This document shows positions 48,401 through 54,013 of a stretch of 64,000 bases of DNA, piece after piece; the first letter of the stretch is position 1; each line of letters starts with the position of its first letter. This stretch comes from Campylorhamphus procurvoides (lineage: Eukaryota; Chordata; Aves; Passeriformes; Dendrocolaptidae), in contig WBMV01000073.1 in NCBI GenBank assembly GCA_013396655.1, positions 959,792-1,023,791 of the forward strand. The letters are read 5' to 3'. Both the position numbers and the translations under genes were made by a program. The notes under the pieces were generated by a model. It was not told the origin of the DNA. It worked only from the letters and a program-made list of their open reading frames with translations, and searched no databases.

Positions 48401-50407
48401 GCAACAGCACAGCCTATGTCATGTCAGCCACACTGAGCCCCGGCGCCCTCATCGCTCTGCTGGTCTGCATCCTCATCCTGGTTGGTGAGTTCTTGCCCGT
48501 TCTCCAGACCCTTCTTGTCCTGTCCCAGCTCCCCTCCATCAGCATCACATGAACATGTGCAGACTGGTGCTGTGGGCATGGAGCAGGCTTCTTTGCATCT
48601 CTCTGGTACCTGCATCCTGGTGGACAGGATCCTCAGCCCTGTCAGTGGGGGACCAGCAGGGCAGCTCCTGTGCACTGAGCTCTATAAGGCAGCTGGAGCA
48701 GGGCTGCCTGTGCCAGGCAGGTGTGCTGCCACCCAGCAGAGCCTGGAGAGCTGCTGGTTCTATCTCCATCTGCATGGGCAGGAGCCAAGAGCTGCTCACC
48801 AGCTTCAGTGCTTGCCCACAGCAGGTGTCTCACAGCAGGTGGGGCGCATGTGCTCCCAGTGTGTGATTGAGGGCAGCAGGTGTGGGGTGCACAGGTGTGC
48901 TCTTACCTGAAAGGGTCAGTGTTAGAGTGTGTGTGACCATGTCAGCCGGACATGGAGCTGAGGGGTGCAGGCAAACCAGAGCACTGCCCAGGTCAGGACC
49001 TGTGTCCTAGCAATGCTGCTGACACAAGCTTTGCTGGGCCACCACAGCATGCCATGTAGGTACAGGGTAAGTGTGGGCTTGTGTGCACATGGAAAAGGGT
49101 TCTGAGCATGGGGTGTTGTGCTGCCTCCAGCTTTAGTACAGGGCAGCTGATTGATGCAGCTGCTGAAAGCCCTCAGGGCCTGAGACTGGTTCCTGGCTGG
49201 CTCCAAGGGCTGTCCAGGCATCTGTAGGAGCCAGCATGTTGTTTGGTGAGGTCTCCTCTGCTTGGCATGGCACCACTCCCTGTATCCTGCTGCATCTCCA
49301 TTCAGAAAAACCTTTCCCACAGGGTGCACTTTACACTGGTTTCATTTTCCAACGCAGCACAAACAAATTTCTGCCTAATTGCCCAAATGAGTAAAGTGCA
49401 CATCGGTGCTTTAAAGGTGATGGGCTGAATGGATGATGATCCAGGACACAGCTGTGGCTCACTGCTCAGGCTCTGTGCCATCTGCTCCACACTCACCCAC
49501 CCCACATTTGGCTGATGCTGCGATTCATGCACCCCCTTTTCCCACTCATCTTCTGCAGAACCCATCCGTTTGTCTGTCCAGCCGTGTGTTTATCCATCTG
49601 TCCCTCCTGTCTCAGTGGTCACACTGCATGGGAAAGGAAGCTCCCAGTCTGCACTGGAGCCTGGGCAAACCTCTCTCCAAGCCAGTTCACAGCACGGCTG
49701 CTGCTCTGTGAGCCTGGCTGACCAGAGCAGTCTGGCATTCCAGTGGGGCTCCCCATGCCAGGGGTGCTGTGCCTCTGCACCTGCCACGGAGCAGGAGATG
49801 TCCCCATCCTGCAGGAGCACAGCTTCCATGAGACCCTGCACCCACCTGACCATCTCTTCCTTTCCCAGTGCTGATCCTTCTGATCCTCACGCTGAAGCGA
49901 CACCACAAAAGCCACCTGACTTCTGAGGATGACGAGGACATGAGGGACAATGTCATCAAATACAACGATGAAGGGGGCGGCGAGCAGGACACGGAGGCCT
50001 ACGACATGTCAGCCCTGCGCAGCCTCTACGACTTCAGTGAGATCAAAGGTGGTGATGGAGGTGGGGGGCAAATAGAGGGGGGCCCAGGCAGAAACCCCAC
50101 CTCTGAGCTCCGTGCCCTCCCACAGTGGGTGCAGAGCCCGGACCTGGACTTCTCTGTTTTCAGAGACTACATCAGCAGGAAGGTGGAGCAGGCGGATGAG
50201 GACCTCTCTGTGCCGCCTTATGACTCATTCCAGACCTATGCCTTTGAGGGCTCGGACTCCCCCGTGCCCTCCCTGAGCTCCATCAACACCTGGTCCAGTG
50301 GTTCGGAGCAGGACTTCTCCTACCTGGGGGGCTGGGGGCCACGTTTCCGGCAGCTGGCAGCGCTGTACGCTGGGCGCAGGGGTGAGGAGGACAGCGAGGA
50401 GTCCTAG
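230..50407 (+). CDS. CDH22: Cadherin-22 (PB-cadherin), type II classical cadherin, 11 coding exons, 801 aa
   Basis: Coding segments are 230-442, 4338-4632, 14224-14343, 23691-23858, 24859-25046, 25894-26147, 33036-33172, 40233-40354, 40635-40752, 48233-48484 and 49869-50407, all GT-AG with matching phase (2406 nt including stop). Role: calcium-dependent homophilic cell adhesion at the plasma membrane, linked to actin through catenins. Seen in the protein: signal peptide about 1-26; short propeptide ending in the furin-type site RVKR (45-48); mature start GWVW with Trp50 and Trp52, the type II strand-swap pair; EC1 about 49-154, EC2 155-263, EC3 264-378, EC4 379-483, EC5 484-607; transmembrane helix about 609-631; cytoplasmic tail 632-801. 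Calcium motifs include LDRE (111, 441), DxNDN-like linkers (146, 255, 371, 475) and DxD. EC5 has four cysteines (492, 584, 586, 595). N-glycosylation sequons lie at 450, 460 and 596. The start is fixed by an in-frame TAG at 221 and a good Kozak context (G at -3 and +4). CDH22 is chosen over CDH8, CDH11 and CDH24 by the SDSDEGDG segment, the CGCDSNG segment in EC5 and the glycine-rich tail insert. The human protein, as recalled, is 828 aa. Confidence 0.95.
1680..2115. promoter_or_regulatory. AT-rich block, candidate conserved non-coding element
   Basis: This block is AT-rich within a GC-rich intron and carries homeodomain-type cores: TTAATTAA at 1823-1830, TTTAATTATTAG near 2025-2036, and TAATTAAT at 2041-2048. 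It has no simple-repeat structure and no recognised transposon. Enhancer identity is inferred from composition only. Confidence 0.35.
3040..3500. promoter_or_regulatory. AT-rich block with poly-T run, candidate conserved element
   Basis: AT-rich sequence includes ATTAGCCGATTAATGG (3257-3272) and CCCAATTAATGC (3389-3400). The run of T interrupted by one C at about 3279-3296 ends in an N at 3297, so local length is uncertain. The regulatory call rests on composition alone. Confidence 0.3.
4338..4632 (+). CDS. CDH22: CDH22 coding exon 2: most of EC1, start of EC2
   Basis: 295 nt, residues 72-169 plus one base, phase 0 in and 1 out, donor GTAGGT. It encodes the rest of EC1, including LDRE (111-114), and the EC1-EC2 calcium linker DINDSEP (146-152), then the first strand of EC2. 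The length of 295 nt equals the canonical type II cadherin exon. Confidence 0.96.
6180..6470. promoter_or_regulatory. AT-rich block, candidate conserved element
   Basis: A low-GC segment in intron 2 with AAATTAAATTAATCTAATTTG-like content near 6192-6212 and several ATTA cores. A 155-codon plus-strand frame starting at 6298 crosses it but has no recognisable homology. Function is inferred only. Confidence 0.28.
9185..9300 (+). repeat. Possible ancient MIR-type SINE remnant
   Basis: The segments GGGGTCAAGCCCTGACTCTAGC (from 9209), then AGCTGGCTGAATG and AAATTGTTTAATCTCC, fall in the order and spacing of the MIR core (tRNA-like B-box region, then the 'acttaacctctc' part). Divergence is high. 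A RepeatMasker comparison with MIR consensus would decide. Confidence 0.3.
11120..11370. promoter_or_regulatory. AT-rich block, candidate conserved element
   Basis: Contains CATTAATTTTTATG (about 11137), GTCTAATTATC (about 11226) and TTTTATTTAGTG (about 11306) in otherwise GC-rich intron 2. No repeat family was recognised. The regulatory role is inferred from composition only. Confidence 0.28.
13555..13705. promoter_or_regulatory. AT-rich block upstream of exon 3, candidate conserved element
   Basis: Carries repeated ATTAAA/TTTAAT/CTTAATTG cores (13594-13680), ending in a TTTATTCAATTTATAG run. It lies about 0.5 kb before exon 3. The call is from composition only. Confidence 0.28.
14224..14343 (+). 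CDS. CDH22: CDH22 coding exon 3: EC2
   Basis: 120 nt, residues 170-209, phase 1 in and 1 out, donor GTGAGC. It encodes [18 protein letters not shown]..., with the DAD calcium ligand segment at 180-182. The flanking intron sequence is open in the same frame from 13731 to 14573, so this exon is delimited by its splice sites and by homology, not by stops. Confidence 0.95.
14640..15060. repeat. AT-rich block resembling an ancient MITE-like repeat, possibly exapted
   Basis: From 14727 the sequence runs GGTAACACTTTAAATTAAGG, then TTTATAAATG, CTATTAATATTTAATG, and later CTTAATAACTTATAATAGGGCC (14804-14825). This series is reminiscent of old vertebrate non-autonomous DNA elements or 'UCON'-type families that begin GTAACACTTTA. 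The resemblance is from memory and the family cannot be named. It may be a conserved enhancer derived from such an element. Confidence 0.35.
16330..16475. promoter_or_regulatory. AT-rich block, candidate conserved element
   Basis: Includes GATTTAATTATCC (about 16348), TTATTAATGGCCATAAAAAG (about 16393) and TTATAATGTATGGTAATG. Base composition is unlike the surrounding intron. No repeat was recognised; function is inferred. Confidence 0.28.
19580..19775 (+). mobile_element. CR1 LINE 3' fragment, internally deleted
   Basis: Segments match the CR1 3' region in order: 'AACTATTCTCAGGGATGCACAG' (from 19601), 'GGTGTTTCCATCTCTGGAGATA' (from 19670), 'GACCCTGCTTTGAGG' (from 19712) and 'GTTGGACCAGGAACCTCCTGAGG' (from 19732). 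Parts of the family consensus are missing between them, so this is an old, truncated sense-orientation copy with no coding capacity. Confidence 0.65.
20880..21075. promoter_or_regulatory. AT-rich block, candidate conserved element
   Basis: Contains closely spaced cores: TCATTACGAG, AAGTCATTACAG, GACATGAATCATTTTCATTATAA and CCGTTAATTAACAG (21014-21027), the last with a perfect TTAATTAA palindrome. It looks like a homeodomain-rich enhancer but is supported by composition and motifs only. Confidence 0.33.
21111..22193 (-). other. Long antisense open frame in intron 3, unrecognised
   Basis: The minus strand is open for 360 codons from an ATG at 22193 to a stop at 21111. It is the longest frame in the window outside the cadherin exons as spliced. 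The first 25 or so residues are hydrophobic ([16 protein letters not shown]...), but the rest is Ser/Pro/Gln-rich with no domain I recognise. The window has many chance frames of about 200 codons, so background stop density is low. I do not call it a gene. Confidence 0.15.
23487..23600 (+). mobile_element. CR1 LINE fragment
   Basis: GTGAGTCCAGGGAAGGGCCACAAAGG (from 23490), followed by ACTGGAGCATCTGCCCTGTG and AAGAAGCTGGGAGATTCAG, matches the CR1 segment just upstream of its 3' end region ('gtccagngaagggccacaaagatgat...ctggagcatctctcctatg'). It is diverged and truncated, and lies about 100 bp before exon 4. Confidence 0.65.
23691..23858 (+). CDS. CDH22: CDH22 coding exon 4: EC2 end, EC2-EC3 linker
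   Basis: 168 nt, residues 210-265, phase 1 in and 1 out, donor GTAAGT. Encodes [18 protein letters not shown]..., with the DRE calcium motif (220-222) and the consensus linker DVNDNPPRF (255-263) that closes EC2. Confidence 0.97.
23859..24858 (+). other. CDH22 intron 4
   Basis: An intron of 1000 bp with donor GTAAGT and acceptor TTCTCTTCCAG. It is GC-rich and I see no other feature in it. Confidence 0.9.
24859..25046 (+). CDS. CDH22: CDH22 coding exon 5: EC3
   Basis: 188 nt, residues 266-328, phase 1 in and 0 out, donor GTGAGA. Encodes [18 protein letters not shown]..., with DSD (289-291) contributing calcium ligands. The loop [11 protein letters not shown] appears two residues shorter than the mammalian version as recalled. 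Confidence 0.96.
25047..25893 (+). other. CDH22 intron 5
   Basis: An intron of 847 bp with donor GTGAGA and acceptor CCCTTGTGCCAG. No further feature was recognised. Confidence 0.9.
25894..26147 (+). CDS. CDH22: CDH22 coding exon 6: EC3 end and start of EC4
   Basis: 254 nt, residues 329-412 plus two bases, phase 0 in and 2 out, donor GTAAAG. Encodes LDYES (330-334), the EC3-EC4 linker DVDEPPEF (371-378) typical of type II cadherins, and LDPD (403-406) of EC4. Confidence 0.96.
26640..26750. promoter_or_regulatory. Short AT-rich block, candidate conserved element
   Basis: CATTTAATTTGTGGC, followed by TTGTTACC, TTGTTAAATTGTTATTACC, forms a compact run with repeated TTGTTA cores (26692-26740). 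It is short and set in GC-rich intron. Function is inferred only. Confidence 0.25.
29740..29945. promoter_or_regulatory. A-rich block, candidate conserved element
   Basis: The segment from CCTATTAACAAAACAC (about 29791) to ATGCATTCATGAGAAAG (about 29868) has low GC and little simple-repeat character. A 94-codon plus frame crosses it without recognisable homology. Conservation would have to be tested by alignment to other birds. Confidence 0.25.
31780..31905 (+). mobile_element. Probable ancient L3/CR1-type LINE 3' tail
   Basis: CTGTGAAGCACTCTGGGATTC (from 31846), then TGTGTGAAAGATGCTGTACACAATAACATTAT, matches the well-known tail pattern 'gtaaagcgctttgggatc...gtgaaaggcgctatataaatgcaaattatt' of old L3-type CR1 elements, with moderate divergence. 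It is a short 3' remnant without coding capacity. Confidence 0.5.
33036..33172 (+). CDS. CDH22: CDH22 coding exon 7: EC4
   Basis: 137 nt, residues 413-458, phase 2 in and 1 out, donor GTGAGA. Encodes RYAIDR...[13 protein letters not shown], the LDRE motif (441-444) and the N-glycosylation sequon NIT (450-452). Confidence 0.96.
33290..33435. promoter_or_regulatory. AT-rich block after exon 7, candidate conserved element
   Basis: Contains AAAAAAATTAAATGC, GAGCATTAATAAGGGAGC and GATGAACACTAATCAAATTTG (33403-33423). It starts about 120 bp after exon 7. The call is from composition only. Confidence 0.28.
34655..34760. promoter_or_regulatory. Short AT-rich block, candidate conserved element
   Basis: GTAATCATGAAATATTAATGAC and GATATTGAATTTAAAG (34681-34720) form a compact AT-rich run with ATTA and TAAT cores. 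Function is inferred only. Confidence 0.28.
35690..35915. promoter_or_regulatory. AT-rich block, candidate conserved element
   Basis: Includes GGGCTAATATTAGTGATTC (35732-35750), GGTAATTGAGATGATAAATC and GCTTTAATCAGAGC, with a GGTTTAATGACTC at about 35878. The TAATATTA is palindromic. The call is from motif content and composition only. Confidence 0.3.
37160..37440. promoter_or_regulatory. AT-rich block with octamer motif, candidate enhancer
   Basis: Has GATTAATAGC (37186), GTTTAATTTTAATTTAGG (about 37231), ATCAATTAGTTTAAAAATATTG, and TAATTAAACTAATTTGCATG (37401-37420), which contains a perfect POU octamer (ATTTGCAT, 37412-37419) next to a homeodomain core. One of the better enhancer candidates in the window, but untested. 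Confidence 0.35.
37770..37995. promoter_or_regulatory. AT-rich block, candidate conserved element
   Basis: CAATCTTAATCGCAC, GTCATAAATTCAG, TACTTTTATCAAATAC and CCTTTAAATATGCATTG (37959-37975) lie in a compact low-GC run of about 200 bp. No repeat family was recognised. Function is inferred. Confidence 0.28.
40233..40354 (+). CDS. CDH22: CDH22 coding exon 8: EC4 end, start of EC5
   Basis: 122 nt, residues 459-499, phase 1 in and 0 out, donor GTAGTG (weaker than the others). Encodes NHS (460-462, N-glycosylation sequon), the linker DVNDNPPEL (475-483) and Cys492, the first of the four EC5 cysteines. Confidence 0.96.
40355..40634 (+). other. CDH22 intron 8, very short
   Basis: Only 280 bp, with donor GTAGTG and acceptor CTTCTTCCCACAG, by far the smallest intron of the gene. 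Its plus frame stays open after exon 8 only until TGA at 40439-40441. Confidence 0.9.
40635..40752 (+). CDS. CDH22: CDH22 coding exon 9: EC5
   Basis: 118 nt, residues 500-538 plus one base, phase 0 in and 1 out, donor GTAAGT. Encodes [13 protein letters not shown], with the DRD calcium ligands (508-510), and HHFSLLDIQ. Confidence 0.95.
43960..44860. other. A-rich stretch of unknown origin in intron 9
   Basis: About 0.9 kb with a purine-rich plus strand (for example GGAAAGACTAAAGGAAGAG near 43995, and GGAAAAAAAAG near 44590) between pyrimidine-richer flanks. Frames are broken and I recognise neither a LINE nor an LTR. An old transposon copy is possible but cannot be supported by motif. Confidence 0.25.
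46904..46959. repeat. Short direct repeat, 18 bp twice
   Basis: The 18-bp string CCTGACAGCTCTGCCCAG occurs exactly at 46904-46921 and again at 46942-46959, a 38-bp period with related spacer sequence. Probably a local slippage duplication. Confidence 0.85.
48233..48484 (+). CDS. CDH22: CDH22 coding exon 10: EC5 end and transmembrane helix
   Basis: 252 nt, residues 539-622, phase 1 in and 1 out, donor GTGAGT. Encodes [19 protein letters not shown]..., the cysteine cluster CGC (584-586) and Cys595, the sequon NST (596-598), and the first half of the membrane helix ([14 protein letters not shown], 609-622). Read-through into intron 10 would add 22 residues and stop at 48550-48552. Confidence 0.97.
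48485..49868 (+). other. CDH22 intron 10
   Basis: An intron of 1384 bp with donor GTGAGT and acceptor TCTTCCTTTCCCAG. If it is retained, translation stops after 22 novel residues, giving a cadherin with a membrane helix but no catenin-binding tail. No AATAAA was seen in the intron. Confidence 0.9.
49869..50407 (+). CDS. CDH22: CDH22 coding exon 11: membrane helix end and whole catenin-binding tail
   Basis: 539 nt including TAG at 50405-50407, residues 623-801, phase 1 in. Encodes the helix end [10 protein letters not shown], the juxtamembrane p120-catenin region (about 646-669, [20 protein letters not shown]), a glycine-rich insert [12 protein letters not shown] (683-694) and the beta-catenin-binding region (about 738-790, with [13 protein letters not shown] and SSGSEQDF). 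It ends in an acidic EEDSEES. The glycine-rich insert is shorter than in human CDH22 as recalled. It is GC-rich. Confidence 0.97.
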
Positions 50408-50629
50408 CTGCCCTGCCGACCTCTCCGAGGCTCCCCATGCCTCCTGGACTGGGGCTGTGAGGTGCCATGTGGGGTCTATGTGCTCCTATGGCCCTTCTGG
50501 CTGCTATAAAGGGGCTGCACCGCAGAGCTGGGGGCACTGCGTGACTGCTGCTCTGCAGATGCCCCCTGCTCAGGTGGGCTCTGCATCTCCTTGGGGAGCA
50601 CTGTGGTGTCCTCATCTCCTCAATGCCAG

Positions 50630-50960
50630 TCTTTGTTAAAGCACTACGCATTAAGAAAGAGAAAATCTAATTCAAGAGAGTTTGGAGAGGGTTTCTCCCC
50701 CACAAATTATCATTTAAATAGATCTGTTCGGTGAGCCCCTTCCAGGAGAGGAAGAGCAAACCGGGAGCCTTTTGTTGTCTAAATTGTTTTTGTCACTTGA
50801 GTCAGAGTATTTGAAGAGCTTTGATTTCTTTAAGAGCTTTCCTTGCAGAGCGAAACAAGCTTTTAACTTCTGTTCAGATTTTTCCCCCTTTAAGTTCACT
50901 CGCTTTTTAGAGTCATCTTTCTCTCTGTTCCTTGTGGGCCACTCACCTCAAACCACGCTC
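50630..50960 (+). promoter_or_regulatory. AT-rich block in the CDH22 3' UTR
   Basis: Contains GCATTAAGAAAGAGAAAATC, ATTATCATTTAAATAG (50706-50721), and T-rich runs to about 50930. It could be a conserved post-transcriptional control region. I did not assign any miRNA or protein site. Confidence 0.25.
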
Positions 50961-52741
50961 TGCAATTGCTTAGCCCCTATCTCGTGGTCACAGAGGTGCT
51001 GGTGATGTGAAGGGGCTCACGAGGTCCTGATGTGCCCCACAACCCCGGTGGCAGATGGGGATATCCCACCCCCAAGGCATGGGAGTGTGGCCTGAGCTGC
51101 AGAGCAGTCTCGGTGCTGGGGAATGCTGTTGGAGGGGCCCAGAGAAGCACCGTGAGGTGGGCTCTGCCAGCCCCTCGCATGGACCTGGGGTTTGTGGGGC
51201 TCTCAGTCAGGCACTGGCTGTCACCAAGCAGTGTGAGGCAGGATGTCAGTGCTCCCTGTCCCACAGCGACTGGGGGAGAGCTGCATCTCATGGAGGACCA
51301 TGCTGCAGGGTACTAGAGAACTCCAGTCCCTGGGTGTGAGGAATAATTCTTGCTTGCACCCAGCTGACAGCAAAGCATCAGCAGTGGTGAAGGAAAAGCC
51401 ATCCCCAGGAGCTGTGCATGAGGTCAGATCCTGCTGGCACTGCTCTGTGGCCAAGCTGGCTGCAGGCTGGGCAGTGAGTCTATGACACCTTGGGGTCCCT
51501 GGGGTGTCATCACCCCAGCATAGTGCCCTGCAAGAAACCAGCATAATCTCCCACAGTGGGGCTGCCATTGCATGGAATCTCTAAGTTTGGGAGGCAGGTT
51601 AGGAAGATGCTAGTGGGATGTGCCATTGCTCCTTGGGCTGCAGATGATGCTGGAGGAAAGCAGTGGGTCCCCTGTGCCTTCCCTGCTTACTGACTACCCG
51701 GGGAGAAACTGAACAGCATGTGGAGCAATGCCCTCACACAGCATCTCAGGCAGTGCTGGCTAGTGCAGCTCCTTATCTGTTCATGTTGAGAAAAAAATCA
51801 ATTATATCATTGATAGGTAACTGATAAGGTCTCCCAAGGCCTGACACATCTTGGGCTTATCATTGGGTTTGTCCTTTTAGTTTAACCACAGCGTTTTTCT
51901 CTCCTTGGAGAAGGTTTAACTGTAAATGTACATGGGTGTTCATTTTTTTTACTGTGTGTTGCTTCCCGGCTGCTGGTGTTGGTCCTTTGGCTGCAGTGTG
52001 AGACCTGACAGTGGAGAGGGACAGGACCTGTCTTTGCCACAGTGCCTGCCCTCAGCTGCTCCTGCCCGCTGTTGCCATGGCCGCCTGTGCAGAGCCCCAG
52101 CTTGGCTCCTACTGGGACCAGGAGCTCCTTTCTCCTCTGGACCTCTCGGGTCCCCCGAGGAGGCAGTGGATGCCATGGCTGGCACCCACGCCTGGCATGC
52201 TGCTGGTTCACTGTGATGATGCTGGGGAGGCAGTGGGGCCCTGGAGTGCCAGCTCTGGCCACGCTGCCTCACATAAGTCATGCCCTGCACCACCCTTCAT
52301 CTCCCTCCCCCGTGCAGGAGAATGGAGAAAGCCCTCTCTTTCCTCAGGAACGTGTTCGTGTTTTCCCTCTGGGCTACAGATCTGTGCTCGAGCCCCTCCG
52401 GCGCTGGCCCTTCCTCTAGCCAAGTGTTGTGCAATAGCAGGGCTCTGTCCTAGAGATGGGGTCTGACAGGGTCCGTGTTTAGCAACCCTCCCACCGGGTT
52501 ACCCCCCATCCCATCCTCCCCGGCGCGCATGCACGCACACTTGCATTTTAGTTTCTATCCCACCTGTAAATACGGGAGGAGTGCGGTGCCTGTGCCCCCT
52601 GCCCTGCACCCGCAGGAGGAGCTGGCAGCTGCCACCGTGTCTGATGGAGTCACTTTGGTTTTGTTTCTCTACCCAGATGAGATTAGAAGGTTGATTTCCT
52701 CACCCTTGTTATTTTTTTCAAGGTCTTTCCTGGGACCTGGA

Positions 52742-52747
52742 AATAAA
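52742..52747 (+). terminator. CDH22: CDH22 poly(A) signal AATAAA
   Basis: Canonical AATAAA within AAATAAATTATTTCC, followed 20-55 nt later by a U/GU-rich stretch (GTCTTATGTGCTTATTTTTG, 52769-52788). Signal plus downstream element supports cleavage at about 52760-52770. Another AATAAA exists at 54008, beyond a CR1 copy, and could serve a longer transcript. Confidence 0.75.
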
Positions 52748-53482
52748 TTATTTCCTTGTCGTCCAGCCTGAGTCTTATGTGCTTATTTTTGTCTTCTTTT
52801 CCTCACATTGCACTGTCACTGTGGTCCCAACGGCACCGTTCCGGAGGGGCCAGGTGCTGCCTATGGCAGGACAGGCCCTGGCAAAGCCCAGCACAGCCAA
52901 TCCACCTGCTGCCCGTAGCACATTCCCACTGGCAGGATACTGCATCTCTGGCTTCTTCCCATTTTTCATTGTAATGCTCATCAGAAAAAGCTTCTTCAAG
53001 AAGCTGGGTCGTTTTTTCTGTCTGAATTTGAAAGAAACTCTGGAAAAAAGTGCCCTTGACTTTCTCCATCCTTTCAGTGCTTTGAGCAGCACAAGGTGCT
53101 GGGTGTGTGCCCGATGGTGCAGTGCTGGTCTGCCCTGCCTGCCCCCCACAGGAGGCACCCCAGCTCTGGGGTCAGTGGTCTGGGCTGCCACAGCTGGGCA
53201 GTGGTGCACTCCCAGGAGCACAGTCCTGGAGGAGAGCAACAGTGGCTCGTCCCATGAGCAGCTCTTCCTTCCTCTGTCCTGCAGAATGTTAGTGGAAGGA
53301 CCAAGAGGAATACTGCATGCCAAGCAACAAGAGAAAATCTGATGGTGTGTCCTTGTGATCTTCCTTTCTTTGCCATCCGAGTTCCTTAATGTTCTTTAAA
53401 AAGTGTATCTTCTGTGTTGTTCTCTTGAAGTCATGGGCAGCCTTGTCATTGGTCAGCCAGTCACTCGGGGGTCCTGGGTGGG

Positions 53483-53863
53483 TCCTTCAGCCTGGAAAAG
53501 GGAAGGCTTCAGGGTGACATAATTGTGACTTTCCAGTACCTGAAGGGAGCCTACAGGAAAGATGGAGAGGAACTTTTTACAAGAGCATGTAGTGACAGGG
53601 CAGCCGGGAATGGATTCAAACTATGAGAGTCAATTTAGATTAGGTATTAGAAGGAAATTCTTCCTTGGGATAGTGGTGAGGCACTGGAACAAGTTACCTA
53701 GAGAAGTTATGGAGGTCCCATCCCTAGAGATGTTCAAGACCAGGCTTGATGGAGCTCTGAGACACCTCATCTAGTGTAACATGTCCCTGCCTATGGCAGG
53801 AGAGTTAGAACTGGATGATCTTTAAGGTCCCTTCCAACCCAAACCATTCCATGGTTCTTTATG
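53483..53863 (+). mobile_element. CR1 LINE 3' end, sense orientation
   Basis: Clear CR1: CCTTCAGCCTGGAAAAGGGAAGG (from 53484), GTACCTGAAGGGAGCCTACAGG (53535), the reading-frame remnant WNKLPREV..PSLEMFKTRLDGAL, and the 3' end CTGGATGATCTTTAAGGTCCC..CCAACCCAAACCATTCC (53812-53850). It is a 5'-truncated copy of about 380 bp. The plus frame 53562-53774 (70 codons) is the decayed C-terminal end of the LINE reverse-transcriptase ORF, not a host gene. It is the best evidence that the genome is avian. Confidence 0.93.
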
Positions 53864-54007
53864 GCTTCAGTGCAGCTGGGCATTGTCAATGGCTTTGGCG
53901 TGTGATCCATTCCCATGCTGATGATGTTGTGTGTTACAGCAGTGTTCAGTTACTGGCTGCAGCAAAAAATCCTCTTTTGTACTCAGTTTTAATACTGAAA
54001 TGATGCA

Positions 54008-54013
54008 AATAAA
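54008..54013 (+). terminator. Possible distal poly(A) signal AATAAA
   Basis: AATAAA within GCAAATAAATGACACTC, followed by a GGTGGTCTTTTTAATTGTC run at about 54050. It lies 1.27 kb past the main signal, beyond the CR1 copy, and would give a longer 3' UTR if used. Use is not shown. Confidence 0.25.

Larger units (their letters stand above)
50408..52765 (+). other. CDH22: CDH22 3' untranslated region
   Basis: The stretch of about 2.35 kb after the TAG runs without a splice signal I would call to the first canonical AATAAA. It contains an AT-richer, possibly conserved block at 50630-50960 and another A/T-rich patch at 51785-51920. The open frames within it are not gene-like. The end is placed about 20 nt after the poly(A) signal. 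Confidence 0.7.

Noticed and set aside
53562..53774. 70-codon plus-strand frame resembling a small protein
   Set aside because: Its WNKLPREV..PSLEMFKTRLDGAL string is the C-terminal end of the CR1 reverse-transcriptase frame, so it is repeat remnant and not a host gene.
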